The position numbers and the translations under genes were made by a program. A model generated the notes under the pieces. That model was not told where the DNA came from, made no database searches, and saw only the letters and a program-made list of their open reading frames with translations. This document shows positions 8,126 through 15,238 of a stretch of 17,303 nt of DNA, one piece after another (position 1 is the first letter of the stretch; each line of letters opens with the position of its first letter). This DNA is from RGIG5579 sp045601445. Lineage in GTDB: Bacteria; Bacillota; Clostridia; Oscillospirales; SIG627. The DNA lies in contig JAZRZQ010000170.1 in the NCBI GenBank assembly GCA_045601445.1, forward strand, positions 1 to 17,303. Direction: 5' to 3'.

Positions 8126-8348
8126 ACGAAAAAATCGTGGTACCACCTCAAATTTACCCTTGCGGGCCTCACGGGCAAATGCTGCCCCGCAACGTAACGG
8201 TTGCCGCCGTCTCTCTCTACTGAAGAGCCTGTTCGAAAGAGCCGCTCCGAGGGGTATTCCGCACCGCCGATTCCACGGTCTTGCACCAACCGACCGCTCT
8301 CTGTGGGAGGTCAAACGGGCGTACTTGTCCTCATCCTCGCGTTTAATT
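8095..8348 (-). promoter_or_regulatory. T-box riboswitch, specifier UAC (tyrosine)
   Basis: The leader contains the T-box landmarks in order. The loop-E strand AGUA is at 8325-8322 and the AGAGAG segment at 8302-8297. The GGUUGGUGCAAGACC distal loop of Stem I follows. GAA (8259-8257) directly precedes the specifier UAC (8256-8254), then CCCUCGGAGC closes Stem I. The Stem II A/B pseudoknot shows as ACGGCGGCAACCGUUA (8210-8195). The T-box core GAGGUGGUACCACG is at 8149-8136. The bulge UGGU (8145-8142) would pair with ACCA, fitting a tRNA with discriminator A73, as tRNA-Tyr has. GAGG (8149-8146) can pair with CCUC (8125-8122), opposing the terminator. Uncharged tRNA-Tyr should permit read-through into the ligase operon. 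T-box identity is very sure; the UAC register rests on the GAA/AGUA loop-E pairing. Confidence 0.93.
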
Positions 8349-8354
8349 ATTAAC

Positions 8355-8383
8355 AGAATATCATTTTTTGCAAGCAAAGTCAA
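8355..8383 (-). promoter_or_regulatory. Sigma-A promoter of the T-box/ligase operon
   Basis: On the minus strand, TTGACT (8383-8378), a 17-base spacer, then TATTCT (8360-8355). The start point would fall near 8348, just before the first paired bases of the T-box leader. Confidence 0.85.
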
Positions 8384-8392
8384 GAATTTTGT

Positions 8393-8422
8393 AAAAAAAG
8401 ACAGTCTCCGAGGCTGTTTTTT
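8393..8422. terminator. Symmetric terminator-like hairpin between divergent promoters
   Basis: ACAGTCTCCGAGGCTGT (8401-8417) folds into a 7-bp stem with a CCG loop. It is followed by T6 on the plus strand (8417-8422) and by CTTTTTTT on the minus strand (8400-8393). It lies between the outward-facing T-box and hisS promoters, so no gene in view needs it; it could insulate the two units from stray or antisense transcription. Confidence 0.55.
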
Positions 8423-8464
8423 CCGCCTGTTTGACCAAAATCGGGAAAAAAGCGCGCTTCGTGC

Positions 8465-8492
8465 TTTACAAGTTCTTTTTTTCTGCTATAAT
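8465..8492 (+). promoter_or_regulatory. Sigma-A promoter of hisS
   Basis: TTTACA (8465-8470), a 16-base spacer, then a perfect TATAAT (8487-8492) preceded by TGC, giving an extended -10. Start near 8499 gives a leader of about 100 bases. Within it are CTCGCGAG (8529-8536) and two mutually exclusive short hairpins at 8540-8552 and 8550-8560. No T-box is present in this leader. Confidence 0.8.
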
Positions 8493-8598
8493 GAAACGTG
8501 CGGAGCTTTTCCGTTCCTTTATTGATCGCTCGCGAGTGACACGGTTTTCGTGCCGAGCACAGCGGGCGGTATTCAAGCATTTTTTCGGAGGTTTTTTT

Positions 8599-9858
8599 AT
8601 GGCTTTTATCAAAACACCCGTCAAGGGAATGAACGACGTTCTCCCCGTGGAGGAGGCACTGCGCCAAGAAGTGCTTGCCCTCATCCGCAAGACCTACGCG
8701 ACCTTTGGCTTTCGCGAGATTGAAACGCCCTCGATGGAGCATATTGAAAACCTGACCGGAAAGCAGGGGGGCGAAAACGAAAAGCTCATCTTCAAGGTGC
8801 TCAAGCGCGGCGCCGCCCTTGCGCGCGCCATCGAGGATCAGAAGGAGCTGGCCGACAGCGGAATGCGGTACGACCTGACCCTGCCCCTCTCGCGGTATTA
8901 CGCCGCCAACTCCCAAAGCCTGCCCGCTCCCTTCAAGGCGATGCAAATCGGCAACGTCTGGCGCGCCGACCAGCCGCAGAAGGGCCGATTCCGCCAATTT
9001 ACCCAGTGCGACATCGACATTCTCGGTGACGCTTCTCCCTTGGCCGAGATCGAGCTGATCGGCGCGACCGCGCAGATGCTCGAGCGCATTTTCGAGGACA
9101 CGGATCTGCCCGGCTTTACCGTTCACGTCGGTGACCGCCGAATCCTGCGCGCCATGGCACTCTACGCCGGCTTTGCCGAGGAGAGTCTCGACGAGGTCTT
9201 TATCATTCTCGACAAGCTTGACAAGATCGGTTCGGACGGCGTCAAGGCAGAGCTTCTCTTACTCGGTGCGTCCGAGGAGACGGTGGAAACATATCTCTCT
9301 CTCTTCGATTCTCGCGCCACCGACTCGGTGCGTGAATTTTGCGCGGCGATCCCCGCCGAATTTCTCTCCCCCGCCATTCCCGAGCAGCTCGACACCATTC
9401 TATCCTGCGCCAAGGGAAATCTGTCCGAGAAGGTCACGCTTTCCTTTGACCCGACGCTCGTGCGCGGAATGGGCTACTACACGGGAACGATCTTCGAGAT
9501 TAAGCTCAACGAATACAACTTCTCGATCGCCGGCGGCGGCCGCTACGACGAAATGATCGGCAAATTCTCGGGACAGAGCGTGCCCGCCTGCGGCTTCTCC
9601 ATCGGCTTTGAGCGCATCACCACCATCCTGCGCGATCACCCGAAGAAAAACAGCGAGAGTGAGACGGACAAGATCGCCCTTCTCGTGGCGGGCGGGGCGG
9701 ATGCCGCAAAGCTCGCGGAAATCTTCTCTCGCGCCGCTCTTCTCCGCGCCGAGGGCAAAACCGTGACGGTGCTTCCTCTCAAAAAGAACGCAAAATTCCA
9801 GATCGACCGCCTGATGGAGGACGGCTACGGAACGATCGAGCGCATCTACAACGACTAA
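8599..9858 (+). CDS. hisS: Histidyl-tRNA synthetase (hisS-like, short C-terminal domain)
   Basis: The start is the ATG at 8599, 7 bases after GGAGG (8587-8591); an upstream in-frame extension to 8431 would cover the promoter and is rejected. The 419 residues form a class II synthetase. Motif 1 is near KGMNDVLP (9-16). Motif 2 is GNVWRADQPQKGRFRQFTQ (118-136). The histidine-specific region reads LVRGMGYYTG (287-296) where most HisRS have RGLDYYTG. The motif 3 region is SIAGGGRYDEM and GFSIGFERI (332-340). The WRADQPQKGRFRQF...CDIDILG pattern recalls the Bacteroidetes/eukaryote-like HisRS group. The anticodon-binding domain (about 356-419) stops early, lacking the usual final strand-helix segment. 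It most likely charges tRNA-His with histidine; a paralogue such as HisZ is less likely because motif 2 is intact. Confidence 0.87.
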   Translation: MAFIKTPVKGMNDVLPVEEALRQEVLALIRKTYATFGFREIETPSMEHIENLTGKQGGENEKLIFKVLKRGAALARAIEDQKELADSGMRYDLTLPLSRYYAANSQSLPAPFKAMQIGNVWRADQPQKGRFRQFTQCDIDILGDASPLAEIELIGATAQMLERIFEDTDLPGFTVHVGDRRILRAMALYAGFAEESLDEVFIILDKLDKIGSDGVKAELLLLGASEETVETYLSLFDSRATDSVREFCAAIPAEFLSPAIPEQLDTILSCAKGNLSEKVTLSFDPTLVRGMGYYTGTIFEIKLNEYNFSIAGGGRYDEMIGKFSGQSVPACGFSIGFERITTILRDHPKKNSESETDKIALLVAGGADAAKLAEIFSRAALLRAEGKTVTVLPLKKNAKFQIDRLMEDGYGTIERIYND

Positions 9859-9870
9859 ACGAAAAAACAC

Positions 9871-9914
9871 ACAAAGAGAGACGCTTCTTGCGAAGCATCT
9901 CTCTTTGTTTTCTC
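9871..9914 (+). terminator. Intrinsic terminator of hisS
   Basis: ACAAAGAGAGA (9871-9881) pairs with TCTCTCTTTGT (9898-9908), with an inner GCTTC/GAAGC stem (9883-9887 with 9891-9895). A T-rich stretch TTTTCTCTT follows. It begins 12 bases after the stop codon. Confidence 0.8.
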
Positions 9915-9958
9915 TTGTGAAATACCAACTGCGGTTTTCACCATCGGGTTCGGGATAG

Positions 9959-9991
9959 AAAAAGCGTGATGCTCTTCGGAGCATCACGCTT
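9959..9991 (-). terminator. Intrinsic terminator of the solute-binding lipoprotein gene
   Basis: A 13-bp perfect stem (9962-9974 with 9979-9991) closes a four-base loop, CGAA on the minus strand. The base of the stem and what follows give a five-T tract on the minus strand (9963-9959). It lies 9 bases downstream of the stop codon at 10001. Confidence 0.85.
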
Positions 9992-10000
9992 GCGCTTGAT

Positions 10001-11812
10001 TTAGTTTGCGGGAGCGGCGGGAGTCGAAGGCGCCGCCTTGGGGGTGTTGGGCTCTTCGGGAACGATCAGCGTATTGGACAGCGTCACAAGCTTGGGTGCG
10101 TAGGCCTTGTACGCATTGCGGAAGCCGCAATCGTTCTGGAAGGACTGATACGAAGCGGAAAACTTATTGTCGGGGTTGTTGTAGATCTCGTTGTAGATCT
10201 CGGTGAGGATGGCAAGATAATCGTTCGTGCCGTACACCAGCTGATCGTAACGGGCGTCGATCGCAGACTTCCATTCACCAAAGGCCTTCAGGTACTTATC
10301 CTCTGCCTTGGTCCACTCATAGCGGAAGCCGAGGAAGGGGCTGATGCGGGAGTTGCGGTTCTTTTCCTTGGAGATCTCGATAAAGTCGCTATCCATCTTG
10401 TCGGTCACGTAGCCGATCAGAGCGTTACCGGTGGTAAAGTAATCCATCGAATAGGAATCGTCAATGACGGTAATCATATTCTCCTCACCGGCGGTCTTGA
10501 TGTAGTGGGTCTCCTCTACGCCGAAGGTGATGAGGTTCTTGAATTCCGAATCGCAGGAGAACAAACGAAGGATCTCCATGGCGCGCTCGGGGTACTGGCA
10601 GAACTTACTGATACCGAACAGGCCGTACTCAAAGGCGGCTTCGGTGGTAAACTCGGCACCCTTGTAGAGAATGACGGAATAGCCTTCCTCTTCAAACTGC
10701 TTCTTTTCGGCGGCAGAGAGCTGCTCGACGGCAAGGAAGAAGTTGGCGTTGTTCTCGGAGAGGTAACCGGCATTGCGCCACTTGGCCTTCAGCGCACAGT
10801 AATCCACAAAGGCGCTGCTCTGAGCAGAATTGGGATTGAGTGCGGAGTAAGCGTTTTCAGCGGTAAATTTACCGGCAGGGAGCGTGTCGAAGAAGACACA
10901 AAGAGAATTTGCCATATCCGTCTCGGTATAGTAGACCAGATCTTCGGGAGCAAAGTCGCCGAGGATGGGGGTCACGCCTCTTTCGTTGGCACGGATCTGG
11001 GCAAAGACGGGCTCAAGATCCTCAATGGAGCGAACCTTGGTCCAATCGACGTTGTACTTCTCGGCAAGCGCGCTGTTGACCACAAAATAGGTCTCCTCGG
11101 TGGTGACGCCGTGGTTGTTCGGGATACCGAACACCTGACCGTTCACGGTAGCGGCAGTCATAAAGGAAGGATAAACGTAATCGCGCACGTTCTTGTAAGT
11201 ACCGGAAAGGAAGGTGGTCAGGTCGGTAAGAAGACCTTCCTCGATGTTCTTGTAGTAAGCATCGGCCGTGGGGATGTAGATGATGTCCATCTGCACGTCC
11301 TTGAGAACGGCAACGTCCTTACCCTGCTCGATGAGCTCGTTCTTTTCCTGCTCGAGCTTTTCAGCCTCTTCGGCCTTTTTCTTGGCCTCCAAGCGCTTCT
11401 GCTGCTCGTACTTCTTCTTTTCCTCGGGCGTCAGCGTCGCCTTATAGGCGGCCTCTTCCTTGGCCTTCTTCTTTGCTTCGGCCTCGGCGGCCTTCTTGGC
11501 CTCCTCTTCCTCGGCAAACTTTTGGTACATATCTTCCAGCTGCTTCTGGTACTGCTTTTCGGTCACAAAGCGCAGATCAATCGCGGTCTTGTACTTCGCG
11601 ACGCAGTAGTTGCTGACCTTCTCCTCCACTGCGGCAAGTCCCTCCGCGGTGGTGCTGTCATCGGTGACGGCGTAGATGGTCAGAGCAATGTTCGGTCTCT
11701 GGGGCTCGTCCTCCTCTGCGGTCTCGCTCTCTTCCTCGGAAGAGCAGGCGGTCATACACAGAGAAAGAAGCATCACCATCGCCAAAAGAAGACTAATGAG
11801 TCTTTTCTTCAT
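10001..11812 (-). CDS. Extracellular solute-binding lipoprotein with inserted charged coiled coil
   Basis: The 603 residues start with a lipoprotein signal peptide (MKKRLISLLLAMVMLLSLCM) and a lipobox MTAC with Cys23. An acidic linker (24-38) follows. The fold looks like a type-1 ABC solute-binding protein: IALTIYAVTDDSTT (43-56), VQMDIIYIPTADAYYKNIEEG (174-194, split across DIIY and EEGLLTDLT), NGQVFGIPNN, and a Pro/Ala-rich C-terminal tail. Between LRFVTEKQYQK and DVQMDIIY lies an unusual 80-residue Glu/Lys/Ala-rich segment (about 88-165), predicted as a helical hairpin or coiled coil around LTPEEKKKYEQ. No permease or ATPase gene is adjacent, so its ABC partner, if any, is elsewhere. GGAGG lies 8 bases before the ATG, behind a strong promoter. 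The ligand is unknown; sugars or oligosaccharides are typical of the family. Confidence 0.85.
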   Translation of the reverse strand: MKKRLISLLLAMVMLLSLCMTACSSEEESETAEEDEPQRPNIALTIYAVTDDSTTAEGLAAVEEKVSNYCVAKYKTAIDLRFVTEKQYQKQLEDMYQKFAEEEEAKKAAEAEAKKKAKEEAAYKATLTPEEKKKYEQQKRLEAKKKAEEAEKLEQEKNELIEQGKDVAVLKDVQMDIIYIPTADAYYKNIEEGLLTDLTTFLSGTYKNVRDYVYPSFMTAATVNGQVFGIPNNHGVTTEETYFVVNSALAEKYNVDWTKVRSIEDLEPVFAQIRANERGVTPILGDFAPEDLVYYTETDMANSLCVFFDTLPAGKFTAENAYSALNPNSAQSSAFVDYCALKAKWRNAGYLSENNANFFLAVEQLSAAEKKQFEEEGYSVILYKGAEFTTEAAFEYGLFGISKFCQYPERAMEILRLFSCDSEFKNLITFGVEETHYIKTAGEENMITVIDDSYSMDYFTTGNALIGYVTDKMDSDFIEISKEKNRNSRISPFLGFRYEWTKAEDKYLKAFGEWKSAIDARYDQLVYGTNDYLAILTEIYNEIYNNPDNKFSASYQSFQNDCGFRNAYKAYAPKLVTLSNTLIVPEEPNTPKAAPSTPAAPAN

Positions 11813-11840
11813 AAAAAGATTCCTCCTTCTTGGATTCCAA

Positions 11841-11865
11841 ACCGTAGTATTTCATCATATACGGT
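11841..11865. promoter_or_regulatory. Dyad in the leader of the solute-binding protein gene
   Basis: ACCGTA (11841-11846) and TACGGT (11860-11865) form a perfect 6-bp inverted repeat. It begins about five bases downstream of the predicted start point. It could be an operator for a repressor or a weak leader hairpin; the sequence does not decide. Confidence 0.35.
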
Positions 11866-11876
11866 CAATTACTTAT

Positions 11877-11905
11877 ATTTTACACAACCAAGGCAAGAAT
11901 GTCAA
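11877..11905 (-). promoter_or_regulatory. Strong sigma-A promoter of the solute-binding protein gene
   Basis: On the minus strand, a perfect TTGACA (11905-11900), a 17-base spacer, then TAAAAT (11882-11877). Start near 11870 gives a leader of about 58 bases. Confidence 0.9.
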
Positions 11906-11977
11906 GGGAGAATGAATGGTCATAATTCCTAAAATGCGACCCCGATTTCTGTACTTCTTGCCAAATTCCCGCTTTGC

Positions 11978-13141
11978 TTAATCCAAATAATCCTTCAGCT
12001 TTCTGGCACGGCTGGGATGGCGGAGCTTGCGAAGCGCCTTTGCCTCGATCTGACGGATTCTCTCGCGGGTGATGTTGAACTCCTTGCCGACCTCCTCGAG
12101 CGTGCGGCTTCTGCCGTCGTCAAAGCCGAAGCGCAGCTTGAGCACCTGCATCTCGCGCGGGGTAAGGGTGTGGAGCACCTCGTCCAGATGCTCGCGCAGC
12201 ATCGTATAGCTGGCGGCCTCGGCGGGGGCGGGCGCGTCGTCATCGGGGATGAAGTCGCCCAGATGGCTGTCCTCTTCCTCACCGATGGGCGTTTCCAGAG
12301 AAACGGGCTCCTGCGCGATCTTCATCGTCTCGCGCACCTTTTCCACGGGGATGTTCATCACCTCGGCGATCTCCTCGGCGCTGGCCTCGTGGCCGAGCTC
12401 CTGCAGAAGCTGGCGGGACACGCGAAGCACCTTGTTGATCGTTTCGACCATGTGAACGGGGATGCGGATGGTTCTTGCCTGATCGGCAATGGCGCGTGTG
12501 ATCGCCTGACGGATCCACCAGGTCGCATAGGTGGAAAACTTATAGCCCTTGGTATAATCGAATTTTTCGACACCCTTCATCAAGCCGAGGTTGCCCTCCT
12601 GTATCAGATCGAGGAAGAACATTCCCCTGCCGACGTAGCGCTTGGCGATGCTGACGACCAGACGAAGGTTTGCCTCTACGAGCTTCTGCTTGGCGTCCTC
12701 GCGGACATACTCGCTCTCGCCCTCGATCATCCTGCGGGCCAGAACCAATTCCTCATCGCCCGTCAGAAGCGGCACCTTGCCGATCTCCTTTAAGTACATT
12801 CTGACGTGGTCCTCGAGCGCAAGACCCTCGTTGGAGAGCATTTCCTCCATATCCTCGCCCGTTTCCAGCGGCTCGATCTCGTCCTCGTTTTTCAGATCCT
12901 CCAGATCGGGCGCTTCCATAAAGGACGAAATCTCAACGCCGGAAGCCTCCAGCACGTCGTAAAGCTTTTCGAGCTGATCGCCCTCGTACTCGACGTCCTC
13001 GAGCATTTCCATAATCTCGGAATTGGAAAGCGAGCCCTTTTGCTTACCCTTTTCGATGATGGCGTCAAACGCCTTTTTCAGCTTTGCCTCGGGTGCAAGC
13101 TCCTCGGTTTCCTTCTTTTCGGTTTCCTTCTTCTTTGCCAT
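11978..13141 (-). CDS. rpoD: Primary RNA polymerase sigma factor (SigA/RpoD)
   Basis: The 387 residues match the length of Firmicute SigA. An acidic region 1.1 (about 15-105) precedes region 1.2 (DHVRMYLKEIGKVPLLT, 111-127). Regions 2.1-2.4 run from about 150 to 230 and include LIQEGNLGLMKGVEKFDY and the -10-recognising YATWWIRQAITRAIADQART. Region 3 follows (about 233-290). Region 4.2 carries the helix-turn-helix LEEVGKEFNITRERIRQIEA (348-367), which reads the -35. It directs most vegetative transcription, consistent with the TTGACA/TATAAT promoters seen here. It follows dnaG by 37 bases in the classic macromolecular-synthesis arrangement. The start has AAAGGA about 9 bases upstream. No clear terminator follows the stop. 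Confidence 0.98.
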   Translation of the reverse strand: MAKKKETEKKETEELAPEAKLKKAFDAIIEKGKQKGSLSNSEIMEMLEDVEYEGDQLEKLYDVLEASGVEISSFMEAPDLEDLKNEDEIEPLETGEDMEEMLSNEGLALEDHVRMYLKEIGKVPLLTGDEELVLARRMIEGESEYVREDAKQKLVEANLRLVVSIAKRYVGRGMFFLDLIQEGNLGLMKGVEKFDYTKGYKFSTYATWWIRQAITRAIADQARTIRIPVHMVETINKVLRVSRQLLQELGHEASAEEIAEVMNIPVEKVRETMKIAQEPVSLETPIGEEEDSHLGDFIPDDDAPAPAEAASYTMLREHLDEVLHTLTPREMQVLKLRFGFDDGRSRTLEEVGKEFNITRERIRQIEAKALRKLRHPSRARKLKDYLD

Positions 13142-13178
13142 AACGCTTTTTCCTTTCTATGTATCGAATCTGTCGGGA

Positions 13179-14966
13179 TTACTCTTTTTTTCCTTTTTCG
13201 GCACGAAGCCTCTCCAGCCAATCAGCCGAGAGCGGCTCCTCACGGCGGGCCTTGGCGCGCGCCTCCTCCTCGAGCCGATCGAACAGCTCGTGCAAAACGC
13301 TCTCCTGATTGCCAAGACGCTCGCGCTTGCGGCGCAACTCCTCCAGCTCGGCGATCTCCTCGGGAGTAAAGAATTCGTTCAAGCGCGAAGTGCAGAGCTC
13401 CGGCCCCTCGCTGACGGCAAGGAGCGCCTCGGCGGCACGGCGCAGGAAGGCACATTGAAACAGCTCCGGCTTGAAGCGGGCGCGGATTTTGGCATCACAG
13501 AGCGCTTCGGGGCGCTGCAGCAGGATTCCGAGGATGCCCTCCTCCTTGCTCGCCTGCGGGAGAAATTTGGCCTTGTCGGGATTGACGCGGTTGCCGAGCC
13601 CCTGCGTCTTTTTGACCTCCTCCGCGAGCTTTTCCTGCTCGAATTTGCGCCCGCGGCGATTCATTTCCTTTTCGGTCTGGGCGCGGATGATGGCGATGGG
13701 AAGAGCCGTCTCCTCGGCGATCTTGCCGATATACAGCTCCCGCTCGATCTCGCCCGTGCCCTCGTCCGCCAGAAGCGGCAGGCACTCCTTGACGAAGGCG
13801 TCCTTCTCGTCCATCGTGCTCAGCGAAAATTTTGCCCGTTTTTCGCGAAACAGATACTCCAGCGCGCCGGGGGCGGCTTGACGGAGCGCCTCGAAAGCAC
13901 CCTTGCCGAACAGACGCAGAAAATCGTCGGGGTCTTTGGCGCTGCGACCGTCCGCGGTCTGCCCCGTCAGCGTGATTACTCTGACCTTCAAGCCCACCGA
14001 CTGCAAGAGCCGAATGGCCTTTTGCGTGGCGTTTTTGCCGGCGTCGTCCGCATCATAACAGAGAATGACGCGGTCGGTGAAGCGGGCAAGCAGGCGGCAC
14101 TGATCGCCCGTGAGCGCCGTACCGAGCGAGGCGACGGCGTTGGAGTAGCCCGCGGCGTGAAGCGAGACGACGTCGACGTTGCCCTCGCAGAGAATCAGCT
14201 CCCGATCGGGACTGTTTTTGGCCAGATTGAGCGCGAACAAGGTTTTGCTCTTTTTGTAAACGGGGGTGTCGTTGGTATTGACGTACTTGCGATCGTCCTT
14301 GCCGCCGCCCGCGACGAGGCGGCCGCTGAAGGCGACGACGTTGCCCGAGGCGTCGATGACGGGGAACATCACCCTGCCGCGGAAGGCGTCATAATAGCTC
14401 CCGCCTGTCCCCTGACGGATGAGAAACGCCTCGTGAAGCTCCTTGTCGGAGTAGCCCTCTTTTCGCAGGTGCTGATAGAGTGCTTCCCACCCCTCGGGCG
14501 CGTAGCCAAGCCCGAAGCGCTTGATGACGGGCATGGAAAGCCCTCGCTTCTCGACCAGGTAGTCAAGCCCCGCCTTGCCCGCGGGCGAGAGCAGCGTCTC
14601 GTGCCAGAAGCGGGCGGCCTTGGCGTTCATATCGTAAAAGCGCTTTTTATCGACTCTTTTTTCAAAGCCGGTTTGCTGCGGCATCGGAAGCCCCGCGCGA
14701 TTGGCCAAAAACTCGATGGCGGAGACGTAATCGAGGTTTTCGATGCGGCGGATGAAGGTGATGACGTCGCCCCCCGCGCCGCAGCCGTAGCAGTAAAAAT
14801 GCGGCGGTGAGGAATAGAGGGTGAACGAGGGGGTCTTTTCGTTGTGGAAAGGACAACAGCAGACCTGATTCGCGCCCGCGCGGCGCACCGTCGCGTACAG
14901 CGAGACGACCTCTTCGAGGGGGTTTCGCTCGATGACTTCCTGAATAAAGCTCTCGGGGATCGGCAT
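13179..14966 (-). CDS. dnaG: DNA primase
   Basis: The 595 residues have the standard bacterial primase layout. The N-terminal CHC2 zinc ribbon uses Cys38, His41, Cys59 and Cys62 (CPFHNEKTPSF...CYGCGAGGD). The catalytic core has the TOPRIM motifs ILCEGNVD (Glu261) and YDADDAG (Asp305, Asp307), near-identical in position to E. coli DnaG. The C-terminal region (about 420-595) is the helicase-interaction domain and is charged and helical. It makes RNA primers at the replication fork with DnaB helicase. AAGGAG lies 8 bases upstream of the ATG at 14966. It leads the dnaG-rpoD unit; no convincing -35/-10 pair is visible upstream, though TATATA near 14999-15004 is a weak candidate. Confidence 0.97.
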   Translation of the reverse strand: MPIPESFIQEVIERNPLEEVVSLYATVRRAGANQVCCCPFHNEKTPSFTLYSSPPHFYCYGCGAGGDVITFIRRIENLDYVSAIEFLANRAGLPMPQQTGFEKRVDKKRFYDMNAKAARFWHETLLSPAGKAGLDYLVEKRGLSMPVIKRFGLGYAPEGWEALYQHLRKEGYSDKELHEAFLIRQGTGGSYYDAFRGRVMFPVIDASGNVVAFSGRLVAGGGKDDRKYVNTNDTPVYKKSKTLFALNLAKNSPDRELILCEGNVDVVSLHAAGYSNAVASLGTALTGDQCRLLARFTDRVILCYDADDAGKNATQKAIRLLQSVGLKVRVITLTGQTADGRSAKDPDDFLRLFGKGAFEALRQAAPGALEYLFREKRAKFSLSTMDEKDAFVKECLPLLADEGTGEIERELYIGKIAEETALPIAIIRAQTEKEMNRRGRKFEQEKLAEEVKKTQGLGNRVNPDKAKFLPQASKEEGILGILLQRPEALCDAKIRARFKPELFQCAFLRRAAEALLAVSEGPELCTSRLNEFFTPEEIAELEELRRKRERLGNQESVLHELFDRLEEEARAKARREEPLSADWLERLRAEKGKKE

Positions 14967-15128
14967 CTTCTGTCTCCTTTCTTGTTCTCTTACTCTCTAT
15001 ATACGACAAAAAGGACGGGATTCCTCTTTTTTTACAAAAAAATTTTCTTCTTTTTTTGTTTTTTCTTCTCACGCGGAAATTGAAAATTTCCTGAAAATGA
15101 CAAAGAATCCATTTCGGGAAAAAGGGAG

Positions 15129-15238
15129 TTTTCCACAGAAAAAAGGCGCTTATTGAAAAAATAAGCGCCCGAAAACCTCGGTTTTCCATAGATTCCACAG
15201 AGTTTTCCACAGGGCCTGTGAATTTCGATTGTGGAAAA
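15129..15238. repeat. Cluster of DnaA-box-like 9-mers (TTTTCCACA)
   Basis: Plus-strand copies: TTTTCCACA at 15129-15137 and 15203-15211, TTTTCCATA at 15182-15190, and GATTCCACA at 15191-15199. A reverse copy, TGTGGAAAA, is at 15230-15238. Each exact copy differs from the DnaA box TTATCCACA at one position. Five such sites in 110 bases upstream of the primase/sigma operon suggest DnaA binding, but the role is unproven. Confidence 0.5.
15139..15169 (-). terminator. Intrinsic terminator of the trmB-rluA unit
   Basis: GGCGCTTATT (15145-15154) pairs perfectly with AATAAGCGCC (15160-15169) around a 5-base loop. Six T follow on the minus strand (15144-15139). It separates the rluA-family gene from dnaG, so dnaG needs its own promoter below 15139. 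Confidence 0.9.

Noticed and set aside
8431..8598. N-terminal extension of hisS to an upstream in-frame ATG at 8431
   Set aside because: It would translate the promoter and leader, lacks a ribosome binding site, and the family start (AFIKTPVKGMNDVLP) matches the ATG at 8599 behind GGAGG.
9915..9958. Possible repeat or third hairpin (GTGAAA/TTTTCAC) between the two terminators downstream of hisS
   Set aside because: The arms are only 6 bp with a long spacer, no T tract follows, and there is no second copy in the window.
13023..14810. Long open frame of 595 codons on the plus strand opposite dnaG and rpoD
   Set aside because: It runs across two well-identified genes and their junction and shows no domain. 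Long antisense frames are common in GC-rich codon use.
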